A stretch of 64,000 bases of DNA, from NCBI RefSeq assembly GCF_039839275.1, contig NZ_JBDOQP010000007.1, positions 228,222-292,221 on the forward strand, read 5' to 3'. Under the pieces are notes generated by a model. The model saw only the letters and a list, made by a program, of their open reading frames with translations. It made no database searches and was not told the origin of the DNA. Made by a program: the position numbers and the translations under genes. This document shows positions 30,834 through 42,163 of this stretch, piece after piece (within the stretch, counting starts at the first letter, position 1; each line of letters begins with the position of its first letter). The stretch comes from Aerobium sp039839275. GTDB lineage: Bacteria; Pseudomonadota; Alphaproteobacteria; Rhizobiales; Rhizobiaceae.

Positions 30834-32735
30834 ATGATCAAATTCGACCAGACCATCAATCAGCAGGAATTCGTCGTTTCGACGCCGACGTCATATTTCC
30901 AGCAATCGATCGATCTGAACGGCGATGGGTATGACGATCTCGTCATTGCCGGGGCTCTTTATCCGGGAGGCGGATTCGAGACAGGGCCGCAGCCAGGCTA
31001 TTTCCTGATCAACGACAAGGAGGGCGGGTTTGTCATTGCCGGTGGCGACGCACCCTATTCCTACCACCCGAGATCGACGGTGGTGGCTGACTTCAACGGA
31101 GACGGGCTGAACGACATCTTCATCGCCGACCACGGATATGACGTCGACCCGTTCCCCGGATATACCAATCATTTGCTGCTCAATACCGGCAACAACAGCT
31201 ATGTCGACGCTTCGGACAGACTGCCGCAGTTCTGGGATTTCACGCATTCGGCGGCGGCGGGCGACATCGACGGCAACGGGTCGATGGACCTCTATATCGG
31301 CAACGTCTATGGCGGCGAGGAAATCAACCCGTATTTCCTCATCAATGACGGTAGCGCGCATTTCACCGTCGATGTGGCGCGCGTGCCGGACTCGCTCGAG
31401 ACCGGTGTGAGCCAGCACGCCAAGCAGGCATTGAGCGCGACGTTTCTCGATGTGAACCACGACGGGCATCTCGACCTGATCCTGGGTTCGAACGGCGGCG
31501 ACGGTGTCTCGAGCGTCTTCTACAATGACGGCGCGGGCAACTTCTCCGACGACCGGAAGATGGATCTGCCGAAGAACAACCAGGGTGGCGGCGCGTTCAC
31601 CCTCGTCCACGACATCAAGGCGGCCGACCTGAACGGCGACGGGCTGGCGGACCTCGTGGTGCTGTCTGCGACGCAAGCGTTCTACGGCTGGAGCATCCAG
31701 ATCCTCATGGGTCAGGCAGATGGCAGCTTCGCCGATGAGTCCGCGGCACGCATGGGCAGCTATCCGACGTACAATGTCAGCGACAGCGTGTCCGGCTTTC
31801 TCACGCTTCGCGATGTTTCCGACGACGGCACGATCGACGTAATCGTCAATGGTGGAGGCGATATCGACAGCGCACCGGCGGTCATGTTCAACGATGACAG
31901 CGGATTCTTCAGTGTCCTGAGCGAGCAACAGCTTGCAGCCGAAACGCCCTATTTCGAAGGCTGGGCTCAAGAGATGCTGACAACGCCGGACGGGCTACAG
32001 GTCGTCAATGTCTTCGGCAATGAAGGCACGATCTATGTCGAAAGCGTCGCCGAGCTTCTGGGCGGCGGCAATTGGACGGAGATCGGTACCTCCGCAAAAG
32101 ACACGTTCTCGGGTACGAGCGACGACGACCGCATCCTGGGCCGCAGCGGGGACGACCTATTTCGTGCCTCCGACGGCAGCGATGTGTTCGATGGAGGCGG
32201 TGGCTTCGACATCGTGCGCTATTCCGGTTCTCGCGATGACTTCGAGGTGCGGCTCTCCTCGAACGGCACCATCACCGTTGTCAAACCCTCCGGCTCGGAT
32301 ACGTTGACGGGGATCGAACGCGTCGCGTTCTCGGACGGGGCACTGGTCTACGATCTCGACGGCGCCAATGGCCCGGCCGCCTATCGTCTCTATGGCGGTG
32401 CGTTCGACAGGACGCCTGACGATGGCGGCCTGATGTTCTGGGCCGACTACCTCGGCAATGGCGGCACGTTGCTGCAGGCTGCAACCGGGTTCATTGCGAG
32501 CGCCGAGTTCACGGCTCTCTACGGCTCCAACCTGTCGGATGCCGACTTTGTCGACCAACTCTACCTCAACGTCCTGGGACGGCCCGGCGAAGATGCCGGC
32601 GTCCAGTTCTGGAGCGGCTATCTTGCCGATGGCGGGGATCGGGCGGCGGCACTGGTCGATTTCACCCAGCTTCCCGAATATGTCGGGCTCAGCCACGCGG
32701 ACATCAACAACGGTTACTGGGTAGTGCCGTCCTGA
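30834..32735 (+). CDS. FG-GAP repeat and DUF4214 protein, probable type I secretion substrate
   Basis: 633 residues and no Sec signal. The first 380 residues hold at least six FG-GAP/VCBS-type repeats with calcium-binding loops (DLNGDGYDDL, DFNGDGLNDI, DIDGNGSMDL, DVNHDGHLDL, DLNGDGLADL, DVSDDGTIDV), forming a beta-propeller. A short RTX-like stretch (GTSDDDRILGRSGDDLF; DGGGGFDIVRYSG) follows at about 426-465, then two DUF4214 units (about 515-625: AFDRTPDDGGLMFWADYL and NVLGRPGEDAGVQFWSGYL). Such proteins are usually exported by type I systems and act outside the cell. No exporter genes are nearby. An AGGGGAAA site precedes the ATG. Its exact function is unknown. Confidence 0.8.
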   Translation: MIKFDQTINQQEFVVSTPTSYFQQSIDLNGDGYDDLVIAGALYPGGGFETGPQPGYFLINDKEGGFVIAGGDAPYSYHPRSTVVADFNGDGLNDIFIADHGYDVDPFPGYTNHLLLNTGNNSYVDASDRLPQFWDFTHSAAAGDIDGNGSMDLYIGNVYGGEEINPYFLINDGSAHFTVDVARVPDSLETGVSQHAKQALSATFLDVNHDGHLDLILGSNGGDGVSSVFYNDGAGNFSDDRKMDLPKNNQGGGAFTLVHDIKAADLNGDGLADLVVLSATQAFYGWSIQILMGQADGSFADESAARMGSYPTYNVSDSVSGFLTLRDVSDDGTIDVIVNGGGDIDSAPAVMFNDDSGFFSVLSEQQLAAETPYFEGWAQEMLTTPDGLQVVNVFGNEGTIYVESVAELLGGGNWTEIGTSAKDTFSGTSDDDRILGRSGDDLFRASDGSDVFDGGGGFDIVRYSGSRDDFEVRLSSNGTITVVKPSGSDTLTGIERVAFSDGALVYDLDGANGPAAYRLYGGAFDRTPDDGGLMFWADYLGNGGTLLQAATGFIASAEFTALYGSNLSDADFVDQLYLNVLGRPGEDAGVQFWSGYLADGGDRAAALVDFTQLPEYVGLSHADINNGYWVVPS

Positions 32736-32746
32736 TGTCGCGCGTC

Positions 32747-33625
32747 TCAGCGCGGGGCGGGAAACCGCGCCGTGCTGACCACCGGTCTCTCGATGGCAAA
32801 GCGCGCATGCAGCTTGCGGCGCAGCAGATAGATCAGCAGCGCCATGCCCGCGAAGACGAGCCAGGTCAGGGGCGTCGTCCTGAGATCGGCGCTGTCCAGC
32901 CACCAAGATCCGGTCGACACTTCCAGCAATTCGGTGCGTCGCAGGAACACCTTGGAGCCGAGCAGCCCGGCATGGACGGCCACGGCGCACCAGAATGAGC
33001 CGGTGACCAGATAGGTCGTGCATAACAAAACCGCCAGCAGGAACAGGCCGATGAACAGCCGTATCCCCTCCGGGGTGAGCCAGGAAAGCGGGTCTGTGAG
33101 ATTGTGCAGCACGGCAAAGACGAGCGAGGAAAACACGACCGCGCCGATGGTCACTGCCGGTGTTGTGTTCCAGCGCAGATAGCGCATCAGGAAGACGCGG
33201 AACATCAGCTCCTCGGTGGTCGCCAGAATCAGCACCACGAAAAGCGCCACCACGGTACGCCTGACCGTGCGCACGGTCATGTCGTCCCACGCGGTCGCCG
33301 ACCATCCGACCTGGCCGAACAGGCCGACGATGACATAGGCGGCGATGACGATTGTCCAGGCAATGGCGAACATGACCAGGAACCCATGCAGCGCCTTGCG
33401 CCAATGGCGCAGATACAGGGAAAAGAACGCAAGCGTGTTGTCGCGCGCGACCAACTGGACATAGGCCAGGACAGTCAGCAGCACGGTGGCGAGCATGAGG
33501 ACCTGGCCGGCGCCGCGCGTATCGTAGATGGACAGGCCGCTTCCGGTGCTCCGGAAGATAAGCTCGAGGATCGCAAGCGGAATCGGAATGAATGCCAGGA
33601 ACAGGCAGATGTAGAGATAGCGCAT
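32747..33625 (-). CDS. CPBP family intramembrane metalloprotease
   Basis: 292 residues with eight or so membrane helices. The CPBP (Abi) glutamates lie in EELMFR at 138-143, with a second motif FAVLHNLTD and a third WCAVAVHAGLLGSKV, giving the expected glutamate and histidine ligands. The family processes membrane-bound substrates, including CAAX-like proteins and some bacteriocin immunity roles; the substrate here is unknown. It ends 12 bases from the FG-GAP gene's stop (convergent). Confidence 0.86.
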   Translation of the reverse strand: MRYLYICLFLAFIPIPLAILELIFRSTGSGLSIYDTRGAGQVLMLATVLLTVLAYVQLVARDNTLAFFSLYLRHWRKALHGFLVMFAIAWTIVIAAYVIVGLFGQVGWSATAWDDMTVRTVRRTVVALFVVLILATTEELMFRVFLMRYLRWNTTPAVTIGAVVFSSLVFAVLHNLTDPLSWLTPEGIRLFIGLFLLAVLLCTTYLVTGSFWCAVAVHAGLLGSKVFLRRTELLEVSTGSWWLDSADLRTTPLTWLVFAGMALLIYLLRRKLHARFAIERPVVSTARFPAPR

Positions 33626-33816
33626 TTGGTCCCCAGAGGTGAGACGCGATGTCGGCTGCGGCCGCTTCGAGGCGTGGGCTTATCGGTTGAAGGCCGATTT
33701 CGCAAGCAGGCGGAGCCCACTGCAACGGCACTCTGGCGCAGGCCGGGCTTCATCTGCTAGGTCGAGGACTTGGCGTTTTCGGCTGGTTGAGCCGGGGTAC
33801 AGGGAGAAGCACACTC

Positions 33817-35448
33817 ATGCTCCAGCGGTCGAACAGCTACCAGGCTCTTTACCGGGAATTCCGCTGGGACCTGCCGACACGGTTCAACATCGGCTGGGCG
33901 GTGAGCGATCGATGGGCCGCCAACGAACCGGAGCGCACCGCGCTCTTGCACTATGCAGCCGACGGCAAGCACCAGACGCTGAACTATCGCGAGCTCTCCC
34001 AGCGTTCGAACGCTCTTGCCAACGCTTTTGCCGCCATAGGTATCGGGCGTGGCGATCGCGTGGCGCTCCTGTTGCCGCAGTGCTTTGAGACCGCGATCGC
34101 GCATGTCGCGATCTACAAGCTGGGCGCTATCGCGGTCCCGCTGGCACTGCTGTTCGGCGTCGAGGCTCTCGAATACCGTCTCCAGACGGCCGGGGTGAAG
34201 GCCGTGGTGACGACCGAGGCCGGCAATGCAAAGCTCGCGCCGATCCGCGCGCGCCTGCCGATGCTGGAGACGATCGTCTCCATCGACGGCGACGGCGGCG
34301 GGGCGATCGGCTTCGATAGGCTGGTTGCCGACCATCCAAACCATTTCGAGGTGGCGGATACCGCCCTGGATGATCCGGCGATGATGATCTTCACTTCGGG
34401 AACCACAGGACCGCCCAAGGGCGCTCTTCATGGCCACAGAGTGCTTCTCGGCCATCTGCCCGGCGTGGAGATGCCGCACGAGTTCCTGCCGCAGCCGGGG
34501 GACCGGCTTTGGACGCCGGCCGATTGGGCATGGGCAGGAGGCCTGCTGAACATTCTCCTGCCTGGGCTCTATCTCGGCGCTCCTGTGGTCTCGGGGCGCT
34601 TCGAGCGGTTTGATCCGGACGCGGCGCTCGTTCTCATGGACAAGATGGCGGTACGCAACGCCTTCATTCCGCCCACGGCGCTGCGGATGCTGAAATCTGC
34701 GACCGGGATTAGCAAAAGACACGACCTGAAGCTCCGGACGATCGCATCAGGCGGGGAGTCGCTGGGTCGCGAGACCTATGAGTGGGCGCAGGCCGAGTTC
34801 GGACTGACGATCAACGAGTTCTACGGTCAGACCGAATGCAATCTCGTCTTGTCGTCCTGTGCGGCGATCGGGGTCTCGCGCGGCGGCGCGATCGGCAAGC
34901 CGGTGCCGGGCCACACCGTGGCGGTGATCGACGGCGAGGGCAGGCGCGTGGCGGCGGGCGAGCCCGGGCAGATCGCGGTGCTGCGGCCTGATCCGGTGAT
35001 GTTCCTCGAATATTGGCAGAACCCGCAGGCCACGGCGAAGAAATTCGTCGGTGACTGGATGGTGACGGGAGACCAGGGCATCGAGGACGAGGACGGCTAT
35101 ATCCACTTCTTCGGTCGCGACGATGACGTCATCACCTCGGCGGGCTACCGCATCGGCCCGAGCGAGATCGAGGATTGCCTGACCGGCCATCCGGCCGTCG
35201 AGCTGGCGGCGGTCGTGGGGAAACCGGACCCGTTGCGAACCGAGATCGTCAAGGCCTATGTGGTGCTGAAACCGGGGGTCGAGCGCGACGAGGAGCTTGC
35301 AGGCGAGATCAGCCTGTGGGTGCGCGAGCGCCTGTCTGCGCACGAATATCCGCGCGAGGTCGAGTTCGTCGATTCCATGCCGCTGACGACGACCGGCAAG
35401 GTCATTCGCCGCATCTTCAGGGATCGCGCGCGGTCCGAGGTGACCTGA
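33817..35448 (+). CDS. Acyl-CoA synthetase (AMP-binding, ACSM-like)
   Basis: 543 residues. The ANL-superfamily P-loop TSGTTGPPKG is at 193-202, with WTPADWAWAGGLLN, the A8 motif YIHFFGRDDDVITSAGYRIGP and the acylation-controlling lysine in LTTTGKVIRRIF near the C-terminus. It activates a fatty or carboxylic acid to the acyl-CoA through an acyl-AMP. The best match by pattern is the medium-chain/short-chain acyl-CoA synthetase subgroup; the acid cannot be named. AGGGAGAA precedes the ATG at 33817. It is convergent with the acetyltransferase gene, with 3 bases between stops. Confidence 0.9.
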   Translation: MLQRSNSYQALYREFRWDLPTRFNIGWAVSDRWAANEPERTALLHYAADGKHQTLNYRELSQRSNALANAFAAIGIGRGDRVALLLPQCFETAIAHVAIYKLGAIAVPLALLFGVEALEYRLQTAGVKAVVTTEAGNAKLAPIRARLPMLETIVSIDGDGGGAIGFDRLVADHPNHFEVADTALDDPAMMIFTSGTTGPPKGALHGHRVLLGHLPGVEMPHEFLPQPGDRLWTPADWAWAGGLLNILLPGLYLGAPVVSGRFERFDPDAALVLMDKMAVRNAFIPPTALRMLKSATGISKRHDLKLRTIASGGESLGRETYEWAQAEFGLTINEFYGQTECNLVLSSCAAIGVSRGGAIGKPVPGHTVAVIDGEGRRVAAGEPGQIAVLRPDPVMFLEYWQNPQATAKKFVGDWMVTGDQGIEDEDGYIHFFGRDDDVITSAGYRIGPSEIEDCLTGHPAVELAAVVGKPDPLRTEIVKAYVVLKPGVERDEELAGEISLWVRERLSAHEYPREVEFVDSMPLTTTGKVIRRIFRDRARSEVT

Positions 35449-35451
35449 GGG

Positions 35452-36732
35452 TCAATCCCGCTTGAAGGCGCGCTTGACCCTGTTACGCAGGATGCGGGCC
35501 ATGTTCCGCGTCTGCTTGTCACGGTGGAGCTGGGTGGCGGCACGGCGCGTGGCGCGCTCGGAATCACGTGTCAGCCCGATGGCGATCGTGCCAAGCGGGC
35601 GTCGTTCGCTCCACAGCCGGCTGAGCACCGGATGGTCGGGGACGGCGCAGGAATCGGTCACGTCGATGTTCGGGTCCTCGAGATGGGTGCGTGTCACCTC
35701 CGCCATGAGCAGTGTGCCGGGCGAGAATTTGGCGAACGCCTCGTCATAGGCCGTCTTCCAGGTGTATGCGACGCCGGATTCGACGAACACGACGAGGCTG
35801 GCGATCGGCTGGCCGTCGAGATGCAGCGCATGGACGCGGCAGAGATCGTCCTGCGCGAGCCGGTCGGCCGCCTCGCGCGCAAAGGCGGCACGGTAGCGAT
35901 CGATGGCCATGGCCGTTTGCTGGCGTCCCTTCCAGCCGGAGGCTTCCAGTGCCAGGAATGCCTCGACGGCAATACGCACCTCTTCGGGCTGCCGCGCCAC
36001 CCGATATTCGAGCTGCCCCTGTTCAGCCAGGCGGCGTCCGAGACGGCGAATTTCGCCGAAATGGTGCCGGTTCAGGGCGGCCTTGAGGTACGCGTCTCCG
36101 TCAAGTTCGCTGCGCAGGTGCGGGCGTTCGATCCGGTTGGTGATTTCGAGCGGCAGGCCACGGCTTTCCGCCAGCGCGTTCATCATCGCGGCAAAGGGGC
36201 CGTCGAGCCGCACTTCAGGCATGACGAAGACCTTGGGCAGGTTGAGGTGCGGCCGCGCCAGCATCCCGAAGAAGTCGTCGATGACGCCTGCCGGATCGTC
36301 GCAATCGACGAGTGGTGTCCCGAGCGGGCCGAACGGGCTGGACCACGTGCGAAGGATCGGCACGCCGAACGGCGTCGACGGCTTCTCCACCGTAAACGGG
36401 ACCAGCAGGCGCAAACGGTTCCTGTATTCGTCACCGTCGCGAATGACCGCCAGACGCACGTCGCGGTCTTCCAGCCGTGGCATGGCGGGCGCGAGGAAGC
36501 GCGGATTGAAGAAGATGTTCGGTTCGATGGAGCGCGCGCACAGATAGTTGAGTTCGTCGACCAGTTCGAACCCGGCGGATGCGGGATAGATCGCCAGCTT
36601 GCGCGGCGGGCGGTTCTCGAGCTGCTCGACAAGCGACGGCGGTATCTCGGCCGACGCATAGTTGGCGAATTCGCCGATCATCCTGCTGGACGCGCTGCCG
36701 CTCTGCTCTTCGAGTATCGGGGTCGCGGCCAT
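35452..36732 (-). CDS. CelD/BcsL-type GNAT acetyltransferase
   Basis: 426 residues. The C-terminal GNAT fold resembles the Acetyltransf_6 (BioF2-like) domain found in CelD-type proteins that modify exopolysaccharide or cellulose. ASLVVFVESGVAYTWKTAYDEAFAKFSPGTLLMAEV (about residues 312-348) is the typical acetyl-CoA/substrate segment. The N-terminal half has a second related domain. The last 20 residues are strongly basic (NRVKRAFKRD). It overlaps the upstream flippase gene by 1 base (TGATG), so the two are co-translated, supporting a role in glycan or lipid decoration for export. Confidence 0.82.
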   Translation of the reverse strand: MAATPILEEQSGSASSRMIGEFANYASAEIPPSLVEQLENRPPRKLAIYPASAGFELVDELNYLCARSIEPNIFFNPRFLAPAMPRLEDRDVRLAVIRDGDEYRNRLRLLVPFTVEKPSTPFGVPILRTWSSPFGPLGTPLVDCDDPAGVIDDFFGMLARPHLNLPKVFVMPEVRLDGPFAAMMNALAESRGLPLEITNRIERPHLRSELDGDAYLKAALNRHHFGEIRRLGRRLAEQGQLEYRVARQPEEVRIAVEAFLALEASGWKGRQQTAMAIDRYRAAFAREAADRLAQDDLCRVHALHLDGQPIASLVVFVESGVAYTWKTAYDEAFAKFSPGTLLMAEVTRTHLEDPNIDVTDSCAVPDHPVLSRLWSERRPLGTIAIGLTRDSERATRRAATQLHRDKQTRNMARILRNRVKRAFKRD

Positions 36733-38144
36733 CAGTTAATCTCCACGGCGGGTTTGCGGCCAAGCGGCACGACCATCACGAAGCCGAGCTGCCGCCAGAC
36801 GGTGAAAGCAAGAAGAGCCGCCTCGCATGCCAGTGCCGCCGCCATGGCGATGGCAGCACCCCACAGGCCGTAGGCGGGAATGAGGAGGACGTTGAGCACG
36901 ATGTTGAAGCCAAGCGTCAGCCCGTAGACCACGGCGCAGGCATTCTGGTTGCCGCTCATCGTGAGAAGGCTCTCGGCCGGGCCCACGCAGGCGCGGGCGA
37001 CGACGCCGAGGACCAGGACGAACAGAAGCGGGTAGCCGGCGGCGAATTCGGGACCAAAGAGCATCAGCATCGGCTTGCCGATGAGGAGCACGGCGAGGCC
37101 CATGGCGACCGATGGCCAGAAGGTCCACAGCACCGTCTCGCGCGCGAAGGCGGCGAGTTCGTGCCGGTTGTCTCCATGGGCGTATTGGGCGTAGCGCTGG
37201 GCGACGCCTGCCTTGACGGCAAAATAGACGAAATGCACGAGGGCGAGAATCTTGACCGTCGCGAAGTAGACGCCGACCTCGTTCGGTTCGAGATACCAGC
37301 CGACGATGAGAACGTCGGCATTGGTGAGCATGAAGGCAAAGCCTTCGATGAGGAAGATCGGAAGCGATACGACCAGCCATTCGCGCAGGCGGAAGACCGG
37401 ACGAATCTTCCGAACCTCACGTCCGGTGGCGGGAAGGACTGCGAAGAGCTGAAACAGTGTTGTCAGGAAGGTCGCGAGAATGGCGGCGCCCAGCGCGGTC
37501 TGGGCGTCCGGCTCGTAGCCCGACGCGAGCGCTATCCCCATCAACAGCAATATCAGGATCGGGCGCAGCAGGTAGATCGGCCCCAGCGCCAGCATGGCCC
37601 AGGAATTCGCCCGTGCCGTGCCCTCCAGCGTATCCGACAGCGCGATCATCGGCAGGCAGACGATGCCGAGATAGAACGGCACGATGTAGTAGTTTTCGAA
37701 CGCGGCGGAGAAGTACCACACGCCGCAAAGCCCGAGGCCGGTGATGAGGCTGGAAGTCGCCAGGACGAAGAGCCTGCTGGTGGCCATCACGCCGCGAAGG
37801 TCGGCGAGTCGCCCCAGTGCCCGATATTCGGGAATGTAGCGGATGATCGAGGTGTTGAAGCCGAAGCAGGACAGGTTGCCGACGATGATCATCGTCGTCC
37901 ACACCAGCACGAAGAGGCCGTATTCGAAGCTCCCCATCCAGCGCGCCATCAGCACCTGGCTGGCCAGTGCGATGACGGCGCTGACGATGCGGATGGCGAA
38001 TGCGACAAGCGAGGTGCGCCCCGCCTGACCGCGTTCGTCGCCCGTGAAGATCACCGCATCGACGCGATCGAGGATCGGGCGCGCACGCGCTGCAATCCCC
38101 TCCGGCAAAAGCCGGTCGGCCGTCGATACAGCGGAAAAGCGCAC
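36732..38144 (-). CDS. Wzx-like polysaccharide/oligosaccharide flippase
   Basis: 470 residues, about 12 membrane helices of the MATE/MOP exporter type. The first membrane segment (LVAFAIRIVSAVIALASQVLMARWMGSFEYGLFVLVWT) matches polysaccharide flippases, which move undecaprenyl-linked glycans across the inner membrane. The N-terminal 40 residues are cytoplasmic. It is translationally coupled to the CelD-like acetyltransferase. No glycosyltransferase genes are beside it, so this may be a small satellite of a surface-glycan pathway encoded elsewhere. Confidence 0.85.
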   Translation of the reverse strand: MRFSAVSTADRLLPEGIAARARPILDRVDAVIFTGDERGQAGRTSLVAFAIRIVSAVIALASQVLMARWMGSFEYGLFVLVWTTMIIVGNLSCFGFNTSIIRYIPEYRALGRLADLRGVMATSRLFVLATSSLITGLGLCGVWYFSAAFENYYIVPFYLGIVCLPMIALSDTLEGTARANSWAMLALGPIYLLRPILILLLMGIALASGYEPDAQTALGAAILATFLTTLFQLFAVLPATGREVRKIRPVFRLREWLVVSLPIFLIEGFAFMLTNADVLIVGWYLEPNEVGVYFATVKILALVHFVYFAVKAGVAQRYAQYAHGDNRHELAAFARETVLWTFWPSVAMGLAVLLIGKPMLMLFGPEFAAGYPLLFVLVLGVVARACVGPAESLLTMSGNQNACAVVYGLTLGFNIVLNVLLIPAYGLWGAAIAMAAALACEAALLAFTVWRQLGFVMVVPLGRKPAVEIN

Positions 38145-38237
38145 TCACAACACTCCGTCTTTCCAGATGGACAAGAAAGACGCTTAGCGCGGTTTGTTTA
38201 AGAAACGATGAGACGCATCATCCGCGTGTGGCCGCTG

Positions 38238-40967
<2,730 letters not shown>

Positions 40968-41222
40968 AAAAGGTCCTTTCAGAGTGAAGCACCGGGCATC
41001 GCCGCGGCATTGCCCGCTTCAGATATGTCCTGCGGGCCGGAAAAACAGAAGAAAAGCGCCGCAAAATCGCTTCTGGACGCCAAGTCGAAGGACAGATAAG
41101 AGGGGGCACCGGCGATGTCAACGTTGCACGCCCGGCAGGAAGCGAGCGGAAAATCGCCACATTTTGGCTGGTTTGAGAAGCTGACAACCGCCGCTCGGCA
41201 ATCCCATACTGGAGACAAATCT

Positions 41223-42140
41223 ATGATGAATCCGTTCCGTCGCCTGTCGATCGTTCGCATTGGCGCGGCCGCGGCAATGACCGTTCTGGCCGGCACCGCA
41301 TGGGCGCAGGACGACGCCGTCGTCGCCACGGTCAACGGACAGCCGGTGACCGAGGCAGACCTGGAGATCGCGATGGCCGACCTGGGCCAGCAGTTTGCCC
41401 AGCTTCCGGCAGAGCAGCGTCGCGCTGCGGCGCTTTCGGCCGTGATCGAGATCCGCCTTCTGGCCGCGCAGGCCGAGAGCGAAGGGCTCGGTGATACCGA
41501 GGAGTTCCAGCGCCGCATGGACATGCTGCGCCAGCGCGCACTCCACAGCACGTATATCGACGAGCAGATCGCCTCGAAGGTAACCGACGAGGCGGTGCGC
41601 GCCGCCTATGACGAGCAGGTTTCGGCGATGCCGGCCCGCGAGGAAGTGCGTGCGCGTCACATCCTGGTGCCGACCGAGGAAGAGGCTGTCGCGGTCATCG
41701 AGCAGCTCGATGAGGGGGGCGACTTCGAGGCGATCGCCAAGGAGAAGTCGCAGGACGGCGCGGCTGCGCAGGGTGGCGATCTCGGCTATTTCGGGCCCGG
41801 CCAGATGGTGCCGGAGTTCGAGCAGGCGGCCTTCGCGATGGAAGTCGGCGCGCATTCCGCCGAGCCGATCCAGACGCAGTTCGGCTGGCATGTCATCAAG
41901 GTCGAGGACAAGCGTGAGCAGCAGCCGCCGGCATTCGAAGAGGTGCAGGAGCAGTTCCGTTCCGTGCTGCTGCGCCAGACCTACATGGATACGCTCGAGG
42001 ACCTGCGCCAAGGGGCGGAGATCGACATCTCGGACCCAGAACTCAAGGCTGCCATCGAGCCAGCCGCTGAACCGGCACCCGCGGGCGAGGCTCCGGCCGA
42101 AGCAGCGCCTGCCGAAGAAGCACCGGCTGCCGACGAGTGA
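41223..42140 (+). CDS. Parvulin-type peptidyl-prolyl isomerase (foldase, PrsA-like)
   Basis: 305 residues. Signal peptide to about residue 28 (VLAGTAWAQ), then an N-terminal helical chaperone-like segment, a parvulin domain (about 145-240: VRARHILVPTEEEAVAVI, GGDLGYFGPGQMVPEFEQAAF, PIQTQFGWHVIKVEDKR) and an acidic Pro/Ala/Glu-rich tail (PAEAAPAEEAPAADE). It should assist folding of exported proteins in the periplasm. A second ATG follows immediately at 41226, so either may start it. Located divergent from secA, fitting a shared secretion theme. Followed by argJ after 23 bases. Confidence 0.88.
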   Translation: MMNPFRRLSIVRIGAAAAMTVLAGTAWAQDDAVVATVNGQPVTEADLEIAMADLGQQFAQLPAEQRRAAALSAVIEIRLLAAQAESEGLGDTEEFQRRMDMLRQRALHSTYIDEQIASKVTDEAVRAAYDEQVSAMPAREEVRARHILVPTEEEAVAVIEQLDEGGDFEAIAKEKSQDGAAAQGGDLGYFGPGQMVPEFEQAAFAMEVGAHSAEPIQTQFGWHVIKVEDKREQQPPAFEEVQEQFRSVLLRQTYMDTLEDLRQGAEIDISDPELKAAIEPAAEPAPAGEAPAEAAPAEEAPAADE

Positions 42141-42163
42141 TCTAAAGAGCCGGGATTCCAGCC

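Noticed and set aside
30603..32735. Genomic island integrated at tRNA-Leu
   Set aside because: No integrase and no repeat of the tRNA 3' end were seen downstream, and flanking genes look chromosomal.
32157..33731. 524-codon minus-strand frame overlapping the CPBP and FG-GAP genes
   Set aside because: It is in a shifted frame of the CPBP gene and antisense to the FG-GAP gene; no motifs and a composition rich in Arg and His.
41181..41210. CTGACA-18-CATACT as a promoter for the foldase gene
   Set aside because: The start site would fall at about 41217, after the ribosome-site candidate GGAG at 41211 and 6 bases before the ATG, leaving no functional leader.
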